Part shown: one piece after another, positions 44,143-53,245 of the stretch
Position numbering within the stretch: the stretch's first letter is position 1
Layout of the letters: each line of letters opens with the position of its first letter
Assembly (NCBI GenBank): GCA_965219235.1
Contig: OZ244721.1
Location: 2,232,001 to 2,296,000 of the forward strand
Reading direction: 5' to 3'
DNA from: CBDHCC01 sp965219235
Lineage (GTDB): Bacteria > Pseudomonadota > Alphaproteobacteria > Sphingomonadales > Sphingomonadaceae
DNA length: 64,000 nt
Notes under the pieces: generated by a model
What the model saw: only the letters and a program-made list of their open reading frames with translations
Told to the model about the DNA's origin: nothing
The model's database searches: none
Program-made: the position numbers and the translations under genes

Positions 44143-44881
44143 TCACGAGCCCAGCCGGGGGCACGATGTAGATAGGTTGCCGGAGGGTTCCGCTCGCATA
44201 GAAGTCATCGGCGGCAAAGCCGGCGGCAAATTGTTGGCGGGCATACGGTTCGCCGCCGTCTTTGGCCCATAACCCGCGTCGTAGTCGGTTCCGTGGGCAA
44301 AAAAGACGATGCGCAGCGTGCCTTGGGCGAACATCTCGACATCAAACACGCCGTCCGGCCATTTGGAGCTCGGCGGAAGCGGCAAGAGCCTACCCGCCGC
44401 AGCCGGAGAGTACTGCGTAATTTGTTGGTAATCCGGCTGACCTGAACATAGGTCACCTGCCACCGCCCTTTGCGATGACTGAAGATATCTGTGAACCGAA
44501 AATGATCCTGAAATCGGCCCTCGCTGCTTGATCCGCAGATCGTGCCGTTGGCGGTTACGGCCACTCCCCCGCCGCCGAGCGTCACGAACTGTCGGTCGGT
44601 GATGACGAACGGCTCAAACTGCTTGCCAGGCTCTGAGAACGCAGCGAGAAAGCCTCGCGCCCTACCTTTTCGCCCGAGCCGCGGATATAGACCATGTTTT
44701 TGGCAAGCAGGTGATCCAGCATGGATCGATCCTTTCTATACTGCGCGCTGTCAAAGGCACGGCTGACGTGATCTACGGCGTACATGTCGGCAATGTTGCG
44801 AGCCTGGGCATTCGTGACAGCAAGCAACATAACGGCGGCTATCGCGCAGAGGTTCAGGAAATTGTTCCTTACAGAGCTCAT
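44143..44881 (-). pseudogene. DUF4440/NTF2-like secreted protein, broken by frameshifts
   Basis: The ATG at 44881 opens a signal peptide (LCAIAAVMLLAVTNAQA) and a DUF4440 N-terminus (DHVSRAFDSAQYRKDRSMLDHLLAKNMVYI). Near 44645 one base is missing (TTCTC for TTCCTC); the next frame continues EPGKQFEPFVITDRQFVTLGG to WQVTYVQVSRIT. Near 44420 a second single-base loss in an A run shifts to QYSPAAAGRLLPLPP and a stop at 44143. Two independent shifts suggest a true pseudogene. It lies 26 bp downstream of the PD40-DUF4440 gene, another member of the same fold. Confidence 0.65.
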
Positions 44882-44907
44882 GGGCTATGGACTTCGATCA
44901 AACTTGC

Positions 44908-46242
44908 CTATTTGGCGGCGGTTGCAGTGTGCTGGGAGTAGACGGCGACCCATCGCCCAGAGTCATAGTGCAAAAGATCAACTGACTGACTGCTGGCGTC
45001 GGTGTGTCTCACAATCGCCGTGGGTCCGAGGAGTCTGATGATAACGCTGCTGGCGAGTGGTTGCGCCTTCGAGCCCGGATGATCGGCAGCATAGCGCTTC
45101 GCGCTATCTATGATCTGCTGCTTTGTCCGAACCTCAGCTTTGGAACTGACCGAGACATAATCCGTATCAAGGAGCTCACCTCAAGCGACGGCATCGCCGC
45201 TCACGAAAGCCTCGCTCCAGCGCTGCTCCGCCATCCGAACGCCGGACTCATCCGCAAGCTCCTGATGGCGCGGCGCAGAATCGTCCAAGGGTGCGTCCTT
45301 CATCGCGAGCAACGGTCGGATATCGGCCCGCCAAATGTTGTACAGGCCGTTGTTCCAGGCACTCATCTCGGCGACTAGCTTTGTTGCATCGGCTTGATCG
45401 GATGGGCTGGCAACGGGCGCCATGCGTTCGCTTGAGAAATACAGCACACGACCATCGGGGCTTAACCGCGGCTCGGCATCAGACGTCCGGCTGTTCAGAG
45501 GTTCGCCAAGATACACTGGCGCCATCCATCCACTTGGCCCGCGATGAGCGATAAACAGGTCGATGTCCTTGTTGGCCCTGCGTCCGGACCCAAAGACGAT
45601 ATAAGATTGGTCCGGCGCTACAGCCGGATCGACATCTGTTGTCGATCCGTCACTGAACGGCAGGGGCTGCGGCGTCTCGTATCCGGTGCCAGATCGTGGC
45701 GCTCTAAACAATTGAAACCGACCCGTTTCAGCGGATGGCTTCATGAAGTAGAGCGTGCCGTCAGCTGCGATGCTCGGGGCATAGATAGAGCCGCCGTCAT
45801 TGATCAGAGGAGACAAATGCTGCGGGCGACCCCAACCGCCCGCCTCGTGATTCACCCGCCACAGGTTACCCCCCTTACCCGGTTGCGATTGACCGTTCGA
45901 TCTTCCATCGATTGGGGCACCTCCTGCTTTGACAGGTCGGTTCGAGACAAAGATCAGGTACGACCCGTCAGGCGCCATGGCCGGCTCCATGTCCAGCCAT
46001 TGTCCCGAAAACGGGGCGACCTCCGGGCGCGACCAACCTCGGCGGACCCTACGAGCGGATAGGATGAAAGACGCCGCTGGGGTGCTCCGACCAAAATACA
46101 ACTCGCGACCGTCCGGCGAGAAGGCCGGCGCAGAATCATGCGCTCCGCTCGAGATCACTCCCGGCGAGAAGATCTGCGGATCGATCGATGCTGAAACCGC
46201 CCCAGATGTGATCAAGGCGAGGAAAACTCCGAGCAGTTTCAT
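44908..46242 (-). pseudogene. PD40 beta-propeller fused to DUF4440, with premature TGA at 45181-45183
   Basis: A signal peptide (LLGVFLALITSGAVSA) and four or five PD40/TolB-like blades (SPDGRELYFGRS, APDGSYLIFVSNRP, AADGTLYFMKP, APDQSYIVFGSGR, SPDGRVLYFSSER) fill residues 1-300. The domain MAEQRWSEAFVSGDAVA then stops at TGA, yet the same frame runs on with GELLDTDYVSVSSK and a full DUF4440 tail to a TAG at 44908. The intact protein would have 444 residues; the stop product has 353. Loss by point mutation is likely, and the following DUF4440 gene is also broken. Confidence 0.75.
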
Positions 46243-46318
46243 GCGTTTCTCAGTCTATATCGAGCGAGGCTCTTGGAGTCACAAGCATAGGTGATCACCA
46301 CAGTGGGTGGGAGCGTCG

Positions 46319-46684
46319 TCACAAGGCCTCCATCAACTCGACCCGGTTGTCGAACGGGTCAGCGACATAGCGGCGGTCGAAGCCGGCAAGGGGTTCGTCC
46401 TCGATCGGCGTGAAGCCGGCTGCGGTTAGACGTTGGATCAGCGAGGGAAGGTTCGAGACGGTGAAGGCGGGATGCGCTTTTATTGCCGGTCGGAAGTCGC
46501 GTTCAACGCCGAGATGCACCTTCAGCGCGTCCCGCTCGAACCAGCAGCCGCCGCGACTCGCAAGGTGCGGCGGCTTAACAACTTCTGGAATGCCCAGGAT
46601 GCCCGCGTAAAATTCACGCGCGGCAGCTTCCTCCCCGCAAGGCATCGCAAGCTGCACGTGGTTGAGCGCTATGACCCCCATCAT
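46319..46684 (-). CDS. VOC-family (glyoxalase-like) protein
   Basis: 121 aa from the ATG at 46684, with AGGAGGTC five bases upstream; a second ATG follows directly. Two beta-alpha-beta-beta-beta modules are visible, NHVQLAMPCGEEAAAREFYAGILG and HPAFTVSNLPSLIQRL, ending YVADPFDNRVELME. The metal ligands would be His, His and Glu. Substrate unknown. It lies 40 bp downstream of the reductase gene and is likely cotranscribed. Confidence 0.88.
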   Translation of the reverse strand: MMGVIALNHVQLAMPCGEEAAAREFYAGILGIPEVVKPPHLASRGGCWFERDALKVHLGVERDFRPAIKAHPAFTVSNLPSLIQRLTAAGFTPIEDEPLAGFDRRYVADPFDNRVELMEAL

Positions 46685-46724
46685 GACCTCCTGATGCACT
46701 CCCTGCTCATCGGCTCTCGGCATA

Positions 46725-47381
46725 CTATCGGGTCGCCTCGCGCTGGTCCCGTTTGAGGAGCGCGAACGCCGAATCGGCCGGCGCGCCTCGCTGGTAAACC
46801 TGATCGATCCAGAGCATCGCCATCGGCTCCAGCAGGCGCGCCGTCTCGAGCGGCCCGCCGTCGAGCGCCTCAAAGCCGAGATCGCTCACCAGGCCCATGG
46901 CAACCTGCTTCGCCGACGCATGGTCGGAGGCAACAAACATGACGGGCTTTACTGGATACCCGGACGCGGCTGCCATCACATCGAAGCCGACCTGGTTCAG
47001 CGTCTTCACGACCAACGCTCCCGGAGCAAGACTTGCGACCTTCTCTCCCGCGCTCGTGTCGAACCCGAAATCAAGTTCCATCCCGCTCTCGCTGAATCGG
47101 ATGGGGTTGGTGACGTCGATCAGCACTCGGCCTTGAAGATCGCCGCAGGCGGCTATGGCGTCGGCCGCTGCCGCCCAGGGGACGGCCAAGACGATTGCGT
47201 CCGCGCCCTGAATAGCATCCGCAGGCGGGACGACTTGGGCACCCCCTGCGGCTTCCGCCGCGCTCCTGTTTTCGGGCTTGTCAGGTGTCGTTACCCCAAA
47301 GGCAATTTCATGGCCGGACCGCGCCCATCCCTTTCCAAGCGCTCCCCCGACATTGCCTGCACCGATGATCGCTAATCGCAT
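46725..47381 (-). CDS. NADPH-dependent F420-type reductase / NAD(P)-binding oxidoreductase
   Basis: 218 aa. IIGAGNVGGALGKGWARSGHEIAFGV is the Rossmann site with a serine/threonine-rich loop suited to NADPH; IVLAVPW and LIDVTNPI follow, and VVKTLNQVGFDVMA closes the pocket. It belongs to the PF03807 family typified by F420-dependent NADP reductase, which in bacteria lacking F420 acts on unknown substrates. Divergent from the MarR gene, which probably regulates it. Confidence 0.85.
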   Translation of the reverse strand: MRLAIIGAGNVGGALGKGWARSGHEIAFGVTTPDKPENRSAAEAAGGAQVVPPADAIQGADAIVLAVPWAAAADAIAACGDLQGRVLIDVTNPIRFSESGMELDFGFDTSAGEKVASLAPGALVVKTLNQVGFDVMAAASGYPVKPVMFVASDHASAKQVAMGLVSDLGFEALDGGPLETARLLEPMAMLWIDQVYQRGAPADSAFALLKRDQREATR

Positions 47382-47536
47382 GGTTCACCTCAAACGGACG
47401 GATAGATGCTGCTCTTCACCTAAAGCCGAGGCACTCATTCGGCGGAACAATCGTGGCTTTTCGCCCTTGAGTCACCGCGGCGCTCATAATTCGTAAGCAT
47501 TTACCTATCGTGCAATCTTTGGCTATGGAAGGGCGA

Positions 47537-48061
47537 ATGAGCGATTTTATCGAGAGCCTTGGGCCAGCCTACTTCGGACACCTGCTCCTCCGTCTCGCTG
47601 ACGAGTTTCGTCAGGGGTTTGAAATCTGGGACCGCGAAGCAGGTCTGACTGCGCCGCCTCGCACTCACTCCACCTTGCGGTATCTTGATCGCGAAGGTCC
47701 CACGCCAGTGACGCAGCTCGCCAGCGCGCTGAGGCAATCGCATCCGCTCATCATCACCTGGATTCGTACGCTTCGGGAGCTTGGCCTTGTTTCGACCGCC
47801 TCGGATGAGGCAGATGCTCGACGAACGATCGTTCGATTGACCAAGCTGGGACACGCCGAAGCCGAGCAAACGCAGCGCTACGAGGCGGTTTCGGTAAAGG
47901 CATTCAAGCAACTCTTTGACGAATGTGACGCCGACGTCTTCGGGGCGCTGTGGCGTATCGAGAAGGCATGTCGCAAACAAAGTTTCGCGGATCGACTGCG
48001 ACACCACTCCTGCGTGATAACCCCATTAAGGCAGCAGGTGCCCGTCGAGGTACTTGATTAA
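47537..48061 (+). CDS. MarR-family transcriptional regulator
   Basis: 174 aa from the ATG at 47537 (GGAAGGGCG upstream); an ATG at 47525 and a GTG at 47510 are in frame. The winged helix has RYLDREGPTPVTQLASALRQSHPLIITWIRTLRELGLV with the wing ASDEADARRTIVRLT. It is divergent from the F420-type reductase, the usual arrangement for an autoregulated MarR that senses a small phenolic or oxidant. Confidence 0.88.
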   Translation: MSDFIESLGPAYFGHLLLRLADEFRQGFEIWDREAGLTAPPRTHSTLRYLDREGPTPVTQLASALRQSHPLIITWIRTLRELGLVSTASDEADARRTIVRLTKLGHAEAEQTQRYEAVSVKAFKQLFDECDADVFGALWRIEKACRKQSFADRLRHHSCVITPLRQQVPVEVLD

Positions 48062-48142
48062 AGCGATAGTCATTGAAACGCTGACTAGTATCGAGGTTTG
48101 GGAACGACCGCTTTCGTGCGGCTAGATTGGGAGTGACCGTGA

Positions 48143-48943
48143 ATGCACCTAACAATCCTTTTTGCTATAGCGGCGGCGTCACTGGCATCATCGGCTACCG
48201 CGCCGATTGTAACCGCGGTACCAGTGGGGACACACCCCGCCCGAATGGCGCTGCTGACCAGCGGGGTCCAGCGTTATGTGCGGTACACAATCAAGAGCGG
48301 CCGTCGCTCGCCGACCGACCTCTGGACGCGGACCGTGAGCTTCGAGGATCACGAGGGGGCTCGCCGGCTGCACATCGTCCAGGAGTGGGCCAGCGACGGT
48401 ACGCCCAGCTACACCGTGGACCAGGACTCATGGTTCGATGCCGCGACCTTTCGGCCATTGACGCACGTCCGCACAGTCCATCACGACGGCAAGACGATCG
48501 TCGGCGGCTACCGCTTCGAGCCGAACCAGATCGTCGGTATGAAAGACCTGCCCGACAATACGCGGGCCGACTTTCAGATCGCGTCGCCGGAGCCCGCCTT
48601 CAACTTCGAGCTCGACATGGAGCTGTTGCAGGTTCTGCCTTGGAAGCCGGGCTATGTCGCCGACTTGGTGTTTTACGATCCGGGGCAGGAGCCGCCGAAC
48701 CACTATCGCTTCAAGTACGCGGGCGAGGCCAAGATCGCCGGCCCGGACGGCCGCGACCTCGATTGCTGGCTCGTCACCGCCGATTACAACACAGGTCGCG
48801 TGAAAAGCCGGTTCTGGCTGTCCAAGAAGACGCAGGTCGTCGTCCATGAGGAGGCGGAGGACAACGGCACACTCTACGTGAAAACCTTGATCGGCGCCGA
48901 AGCGGCTGATCCAGCAAGCCGACAGGATCGAGCTACATCATAG
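48143..48943 (+). CDS. Exported DUF3108-like protein of unknown function
   Basis: 266 aa with a signal peptide (HLTILFAIAAASLASSA). The middle is beta-rich, with SWFDAATFRPLTHVRTVHHDGK and YRFKYAGEAKI, and ends DCWLVTADYNTGRVKSRFWLSKKTQVV, a pattern of DUF3108/LolA-like lipid-contact proteins. No catalytic motif is seen. It is probably periplasmic and stands alone, with GGGAG as ribosome site. Confidence 0.65.
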   Translation: MHLTILFAIAAASLASSATAPIVTAVPVGTHPARMALLTSGVQRYVRYTIKSGRRSPTDLWTRTVSFEDHEGARRLHIVQEWASDGTPSYTVDQDSWFDAATFRPLTHVRTVHHDGKTIVGGYRFEPNQIVGMKDLPDNTRADFQIASPEPAFNFELDMELLQVLPWKPGYVADLVFYDPGQEPPNHYRFKYAGEAKIAGPDGRDLDCWLVTADYNTGRVKSRFWLSKKTQVVVHEEAEDNGTLYVKTLIGAEAADPASRQDRATS

Positions 48944-49078
48944 GAGTCTTCATGGCGGCCTAAATGGAACGCACCTACGAATGAGGCCCTGAATGTGGCA
49001 GCACGGCTCGCGCAAAATGCGCTGCGCGTCGAGGGTGGAGCAGGCGGCCCATGCGGTCGTACAACCGTCTATTGCCGA

Positions 49079-49609
49079 CTATCCGAACGCTACTTGCAAC
49101 GACGACACCAGGACAGCGCCAGCGACTGCGATCGCTTTACTGACCCCCGCCCGACGCGAGCCCGCCACGTAGATCGACACGCCGCAGATCACGACCGCCG
49201 CCTCGACCCACCAACCGTTGCTCTTGCCGAACAGCAGGTCGTGGCCGGCCCATCCGTGCAGGAAGTTACCTAAGCCGCCGCTCGCATGCGGATACCATTC
49301 TAGGGGTGCGGGATGGATCGGCAGGTCGAGGACAAGGTGACTGAGCACGGCCCCGGCGAGAGTGAGGGCAATGTGCACATCCCGTCGCCACCACAGCGCG
49401 CCGACGAGAACCGCTTGCACGATGATCGACGCGAACGAATGCGACCACCCGTCGAACCACATGCCCGGTTCGACGGTTTCCAACCCGGTGACCGAGAAGC
49501 CGAGCCATAGCAGGTCAGGCAGGAACACAGCGCCCATCAGCGCCGCCATTGGCACCCGCGGCTCGGCCGTCTTGATCGCCAGTCCCGCTGCGAAATGGCC
49601 CGCGTACAT
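49079..49609 (-). CDS. YdjM-like membrane protein (putative metal-dependent hydrolase), copy B
   Basis: 176 aa with four or five membrane helices. GHFAAGLAIKT, FLPDLLWLGF, GWSHSFASII and SHLVLDLPIHP give the histidine/aspartate pattern of YdjM-type inner-membrane hydrolases. Its ATG overlaps the stop of a 30-aa membrane peptide (TGATG). It is a paralogue of the gene at 49706 and the last of four genes in tight order. Confidence 0.75.
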   Translation of the reverse strand: MYAGHFAAGLAIKTAEPRVPMAALMGAVFLPDLLWLGFSVTGLETVEPGMWFDGWSHSFASIIVQAVLVGALWWRRDVHIALTLAGAVLSHLVLDLPIHPAPLEWYPHASGGLGNFLHGWAGHDLLFGKSNGWWVEAAVVICGVSIYVAGSRRAGVSKAIAVAGAVLVSSLQVAFG

Positions 49610-49701
49610 CAGCGCCGCCCGTCGAAGTGGATCAGGGTCAGGATCGCCGCTGGGGATAGGATCAGCAGAAGCTGCACCACGAAATCATGCCATGTCATCA
49701 T
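49609..49701 (-). CDS. 30-aa membrane peptide upstream of copy B
   Basis: MTWHDFVVQLLLILSPAAIL is one hydrophobic helix, then HFDGRR and a stop that overlaps the next ATG. It begins 4 bp after the stop of the gene at 49706. A similar tiny gene stands before copy A. Too short for usual gene finders; the coupling and the parallel copy support it. Confidence 0.55.
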   Translation of the reverse strand: MMTWHDFVVQLLLILSPAAILTLIHFDGRR

Positions 49702-49705
49702 GTCG

Positions 49706-50185
49706 TCAGCGGAAGGACAGCGCGACGACGAGGGCGCAGGCCGCAAGTGTACGCCAGGAGAGCATGCCCGCCTTCCATTCGTCGCGCACGAACACCACGA
49801 GGAACGCCGCGCTGAGCAGGCGTTGCAGCACCCAGGCATAGGTCGTGAAGAGGATCGGAATGGCCGGCGCGTTCGGCTCGTTCGGATAGAGCGACGCGCC
49901 CTGGATCAGCAGGTCGAGCCAATAATGCGAAAACACGATCAGCCACACCGCAATCACGGCGCTGCGGCCGAACTTGATGAACATCGCGGCGAAGGCGGTT
50001 GACCAGACCAGTGCCATGGCTAGCGAATGCGACCAGTCGCTCCAGGGCGTCAGGTCGAGCCCGGTGACGGCGAACGCCACCCAGAAAAAGTCCAGCAGGA
50101 ACGCGCCGCCGATATAGACTGCGACAGGCACCTCCCGCGCCCGCCCCCGCATCGCCAGGCCCGCCACGAAATGCCCCACGAACAT
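49706..50185 (-). CDS. YdjM-like membrane protein, copy A
   Basis: 159 aa, four or five membrane helices. GHFVAGLAMRG, FLLDFFWVAF, DWSHSLAMAL and SHYWLDLLIQG match copy B at the same positions, so histidines and aspartates are conserved in both. It starts one base after the stop of a 27-aa membrane peptide. Function unknown; a metal-dependent membrane hydrolase acting on lipids is possible. Confidence 0.75.
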   Translation of the reverse strand: MFVGHFVAGLAMRGRAREVPVAVYIGGAFLLDFFWVAFAVTGLDLTPWSDWSHSLAMALVWSTAFAAMFIKFGRSAVIAVWLIVFSHYWLDLLIQGASLYPNEPNAPAIPILFTTYAWVLQRLLSAAFLVVFVRDEWKAGMLSWRTLAACALVVALSFR

Positions 50186-50186
50186 G

Positions 50187-50270
50187 TCAGCGGCGCTCCG
50201 GATCGGCGCGGGTTGGCAAAAGCCACTGCAACACGAGCAGTGGCAGGACTATATAGGCGATCTCGATCAT
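50187..50270 (-). CDS. 27-aa membrane peptide upstream of copy A
   Basis: MIEIAYIVLPLLVLQWLLP is one hydrophobic helix followed by DPERR and a stop one base before the next ATG. TCAGGGA lies just upstream of its ATG at 50270. It parallels the peptide at 49609-49701 in size, single helix and Arg-Arg end. Confidence 0.55.
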   Translation of the reverse strand: MIEIAYIVLPLLVLQWLLPTRADPERR

Positions 50271-50381
50271 TCCCTGATGGACTGTCACGATGAGAGCCTT
50301 GCGATACTCGGGGACGATGCTGCCTCATCCGACCGTGCGGTTCTAACTGGATATGACGGGCGAAGCGGTTAGAGTCCAGCC

Positions 50382-51032
50382 ATGATCGCGCCCACCCTTC
50401 CCCCCTTGCGCGTGGTGCCTCATCAGTTCTCGACCGACGACCTGTGCGCAGGGCACGTCGTGCTCGACTTCATCAATACGGCCGCTGGCCTTAACCGCGA
50501 TCCGCGGGATTGGATCGACGGCTATGCCTGCCTGGTCGAGTGGGCCGAGCTGGCCGGCATTTGCGATGCCGGCCATGCGCGCGAGTTGACCGCGCTGGAC
50601 CGCATGGACCCGGCAGGGGGCCAAGCCGCACTGGTCCAGGCCCGCCTGTTGCGCTCCGCTCTTTACGAGTTGGTTCATGCAGGGGGTGGAGGCGTTCGCC
50701 CGCCCGACCACTCAATTGAAGAACTACAGCGGTGGTGCCGGCGGGGAGGCTCTGCGGTCGAGCTACGGTGGGAGGCCGATAGCGCACTGCGAAGTTCGCT
50801 ACGGTCCTGTGGCTTGCACGTCATCGGCGTCACCATTGCCCTGGGCGCGGCCGATCTGCTGTCCCGACCGCTCGACGGGCGGCTGGGCGTTTGCGCCGGG
50901 CGCAACTGCGGCTGGGTTTTTCTCGATACGTCGAAATCTCGCCGGCGGCGCTGGTGCGATATGAAGACGTGCGGCAACGCTGCAAAAGCGAGCCGTCACT
51001 ACCACCGGAACCATTCTCCAACGCATATCTGA
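50382..51032 (+). CDS. ABATE-domain / CGNR zinc-finger transcriptional regulator
   Basis: 216 aa. The N-terminal ABATE domain begins VVLDFINTAAGLNRDPRDW, and the C-terminal CGNR finger is C-x4-C-GWVFLDTSKSRRRRWCDMKTCGN with four cysteines. Such proteins bind DNA through the finger and respond to small stress compounds. Convergent with the epoxide hydrolase gene and divergent from the membrane-protein operon, which might be its target. Confidence 0.9.
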   Translation: MIAPTLPPLRVVPHQFSTDDLCAGHVVLDFINTAAGLNRDPRDWIDGYACLVEWAELAGICDAGHARELTALDRMDPAGGQAALVQARLLRSALYELVHAGGGGVRPPDHSIEELQRWCRRGGSAVELRWEADSALRSSLRSCGLHVIGVTIALGAADLLSRPLDGRLGVCAGRNCGWVFLDTSKSRRRRWCDMKTCGNAAKASRHYHRNHSPTHI

Positions 51033-51082
51033 CTGTGAAAAGGGTCACAACCGTTTGAGACTGGTGTCATAAACACGACAAA

Positions 51083-52243
51083 TCATCGAATTGGACGGAA
51101 GAACTCGCGGATATCGGCGGCAAGCAGCTCCGGCTGCTCCCAGGCTCCGAAATGTCCGCCGCGCGGTGCGCTGGTCCAGTGAACGACATTGAACGCTCGA
51201 TCCACCCACCTGCGCGGCGGCATCGGAAGTTCGCGGGGGAAGCGCACGATGCCGCAGGGCGGCGTCACGCGCTCCCCCGGTGAAAGATGGAACGGCTGCT
51301 GACGCGACTCCGCGTAGAGTCGCATCGCGGAGTGGGCAGTACCTGTCAGCCAGTAGAGCATGATGTCGGTGATCATGTCGTCCTTGCTCAACGCCTCGTC
51401 GGGCTCCGTTGCGCAGTCGCTCCAGCTGCGGAACTTCTCGACGTGCCAGGCGGCGAGGCCGATGGGCGAATCCGAGAGTGCGTAGGCAAGAGTGAGCGGC
51501 TTCGTTCCTTGTATCGCGATGTAGGCTCCTTCGGCTTCGCTCCAGTCGGACGCGCGCGCGAGATAGTCACGCTCCTCCGGCGAAAGCGGCTGCTCAGCCT
51601 CGTCCACCGCCGGGCGGAAGCGGCCCGAAACATAATTGAGGTGCAGTCCGAGAACGTGGTCGGGATGGCGAAGCGCGGTAGCGGCGCTGATCCAGAAGCC
51701 CCAGTCGCCGCCCTGCACGCCGAACCGCGTGTAGCCGAGCCGGTTCATGAGCTTCGGCCATAGATCGGCGATGGCGAACACGCCCATGCCGGGCCTGGTC
51801 GGCCGCCCGGAGAAACCGTAGCCGGGTATCGACGGCGCGACGACCGTGAAGGCATCAGCCGGGTCGCCGCCGTGTTTGGCGGGATCAGTCAACTTGGGGA
51901 TGAGTTCCAGAAGTTCCACGATGCTGCCCGGCCATCCGTGCGTCAGCACGATGGGCATTGGCGCGGGACCGACTCCTGGCTGGTGGATGAAATGGATCAG
52001 CTGGCCGTCGATGCTGGTGGTGAACTGCGGAAGCGCGTTGATGCGCGTCTGGTGCACCTGCCAATCGTAGCGATCGAGCCAGTAGTCCACGAAGCGTCTC
52101 ATGTAATTGCGCGGCGGACCAAAGCGCCAGGCCTCGGCGTCGATCTCGTCGGGCCAGTTCACCCGCCGCAGCCGGTCATCGAGATCTCGCAATGCTGCCG
52201 TGCTCGCCTCGAATCTGAATGGATTTATGGCGTGCTCGGACAT
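51083..52243 (-). CDS. Microsomal-type epoxide hydrolase (EHN + alpha/beta-hydrolase)
   Basis: 386 aa. The EHN domain (residues 5-110) is followed by HGWPGSIVELLELI (oxyanion loop), the nucleophile Asp in VQGGDWGFWISA, a lid, and the histidine in RGGHFGAWEQPE; a tyrosine pair for epoxide activation is likely. It opens epoxides to diols. Divergent from a LysR gene and separated from it by a 111-bp region with a palindrome, the typical LysR-target layout. Confidence 0.92.
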   Translation of the reverse strand: MSEHAINPFRFEASTAALRDLDDRLRRVNWPDEIDAEAWRFGPPRNYMRRFVDYWLDRYDWQVHQTRINALPQFTTSIDGQLIHFIHQPGVGPAPMPIVLTHGWPGSIVELLELIPKLTDPAKHGGDPADAFTVVAPSIPGYGFSGRPTRPGMGVFAIADLWPKLMNRLGYTRFGVQGGDWGFWISAATALRHPDHVLGLHLNYVSGRFRPAVDEAEQPLSPEERDYLARASDWSEAEGAYIAIQGTKPLTLAYALSDSPIGLAAWHVEKFRSWSDCATEPDEALSKDDMITDIMLYWLTGTAHSAMRLYAESRQQPFHLSPGERVTPPCGIVRFPRELPMPPRRWVDRAFNVVHWTSAPRGGHFGAWEQPELLAADIREFFRPIR

Positions 52244-52328
52244 GCTCGCTCTCGCCTTGGGTAAGGGGGTGACGCTGGCTCAACTGCACGGCGATCAGTC
52301 GGTGCACGAATCAAATGGTGGACCAGAC

Positions 52329-52347
52329 TGACAAGTGTAACTTATCA
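52329..52347. promoter_or_regulatory. Near-perfect palindrome TGACAAGTGTAACTTATCA, LysR operator candidate
   Basis: The two 8-bp arms match at seven positions around GTA and carry a T-N11-A type core. It ends 7 bp before the LysR ATG (52355) and 86 bp upstream of the divergent epoxide hydrolase start. Confidence 0.6.
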
Positions 52348-52354
52348 AGCGTGC

Positions 52355-53245
52355 ATGAGACGCCTCCCGCCGCTGCTCGCCGTCAGGGCTTTCGAAGCAG
52401 CAGCCAGGCACGGCACATTCACTGCGGCGGGCGTCGAACTCGGGCTCACCCAGTCCGCCGTCAGCTACCAGATCAAGCTCCTCGAGGACCGACTCGGATC
52501 GTCGCTGTTCCTGCGCCGCGGGCGCCGCGTCGAACTCACCGCTGCCGGCGCGCAGGTAGCCGGTCGGCTGCATGCCGCCTTCGACGAGATCGACGACGCA
52601 TTCGACGAATTTCGCGGCCAAGATGGGAAAGTGCTGATCATCTCCAGCACGACCACCTTCGCCACCATCTGGCTCGCCCGCCATCTCGGCGACTTCCAAA
52701 CGGAAAGGCCGAAGCTGGAAATTCGTGTCGACGCCACCGATCGCGTCGTCGACTTCGCAGCGGAGGATATCGACGTGGCGATCCGCGCCGGTCGCGGCGG
52801 CTGGCCCGGGCTCTACGCCCGGCGCCTGATCGACATCGATTTCACGCCGATGTGCAGTCCCGGTTTGGTTGCGGGATCGAGGCTGCCCCTCGATCCGGAG
52901 GCCGCCTTGACGATGCCCCGCATCAACCCGCAGGACCCCTTGTGGCGAAGTTGGTTTCCGCAGAACGTTGCCCACGGGCGCAATCCACATCCCGGCGTCC
53001 GTATCAGTCTGGGTTCTCAGGCCGCCACCGCTCAAGCGGCGATGGCGGGCCGCGGCCTGGCGCTGCTGACGCCGGCGCTCTGGCGTGCCGAAATCGGCGA
53101 AGGTCGATTGGTCCGCCCGTTCGAAAAGATCGCGACTGAGGCAGCTGCCTACTGGCTGGTGTGCGCGCACCCACGCCGGTATGCCCGCAAGATCGCCGAT
53201 TTCGAACACTGGATCGCCTCGGCGCTCCGGATCCCCGGCCCTTGA
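52355..53245 (+). CDS. LysR-family regulator, GcvA-like
   Basis: 296 aa. PPLLAVRAFEAAARHGTFTAAGVELGLTQSAVSYQIKLLEDRLG is the winged helix. The GcvA-like effector domain follows, with VDATDRVVDFAAEDIDVAIRAGRGGW. It is divergent from the epoxide hydrolase, which is its most likely target, with a palindrome in between. Confidence 0.92.
   Translation: MRRLPPLLAVRAFEAAARHGTFTAAGVELGLTQSAVSYQIKLLEDRLGSSLFLRRGRRVELTAAGAQVAGRLHAAFDEIDDAFDEFRGQDGKVLIISSTTTFATIWLARHLGDFQTERPKLEIRVDATDRVVDFAAEDIDVAIRAGRGGWPGLYARRLIDIDFTPMCSPGLVAGSRLPLDPEAALTMPRINPQDPLWRSWFPQNVAHGRNPHPGVRISLGSQAATAQAAMAGRGLALLTPALWRAEIGEGRLVRPFEKIATEAAAYWLVCAHPRRYARKIADFEHWIASALRIPGP

Noticed and set aside
45181..45183. TGA as selenocysteine codon
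   Set aside because: The position in DUF4440 proteins is not a cysteine, no SECIS-like hairpin was seen, and the next gene is also decayed; a nonsense mutation is simpler.
44784..45378. Plus-strand open frames between the LysR gene and the PD40 gene
   Set aside because: They oppose the DUF4440 coding frame on the minus strand and have no family features.
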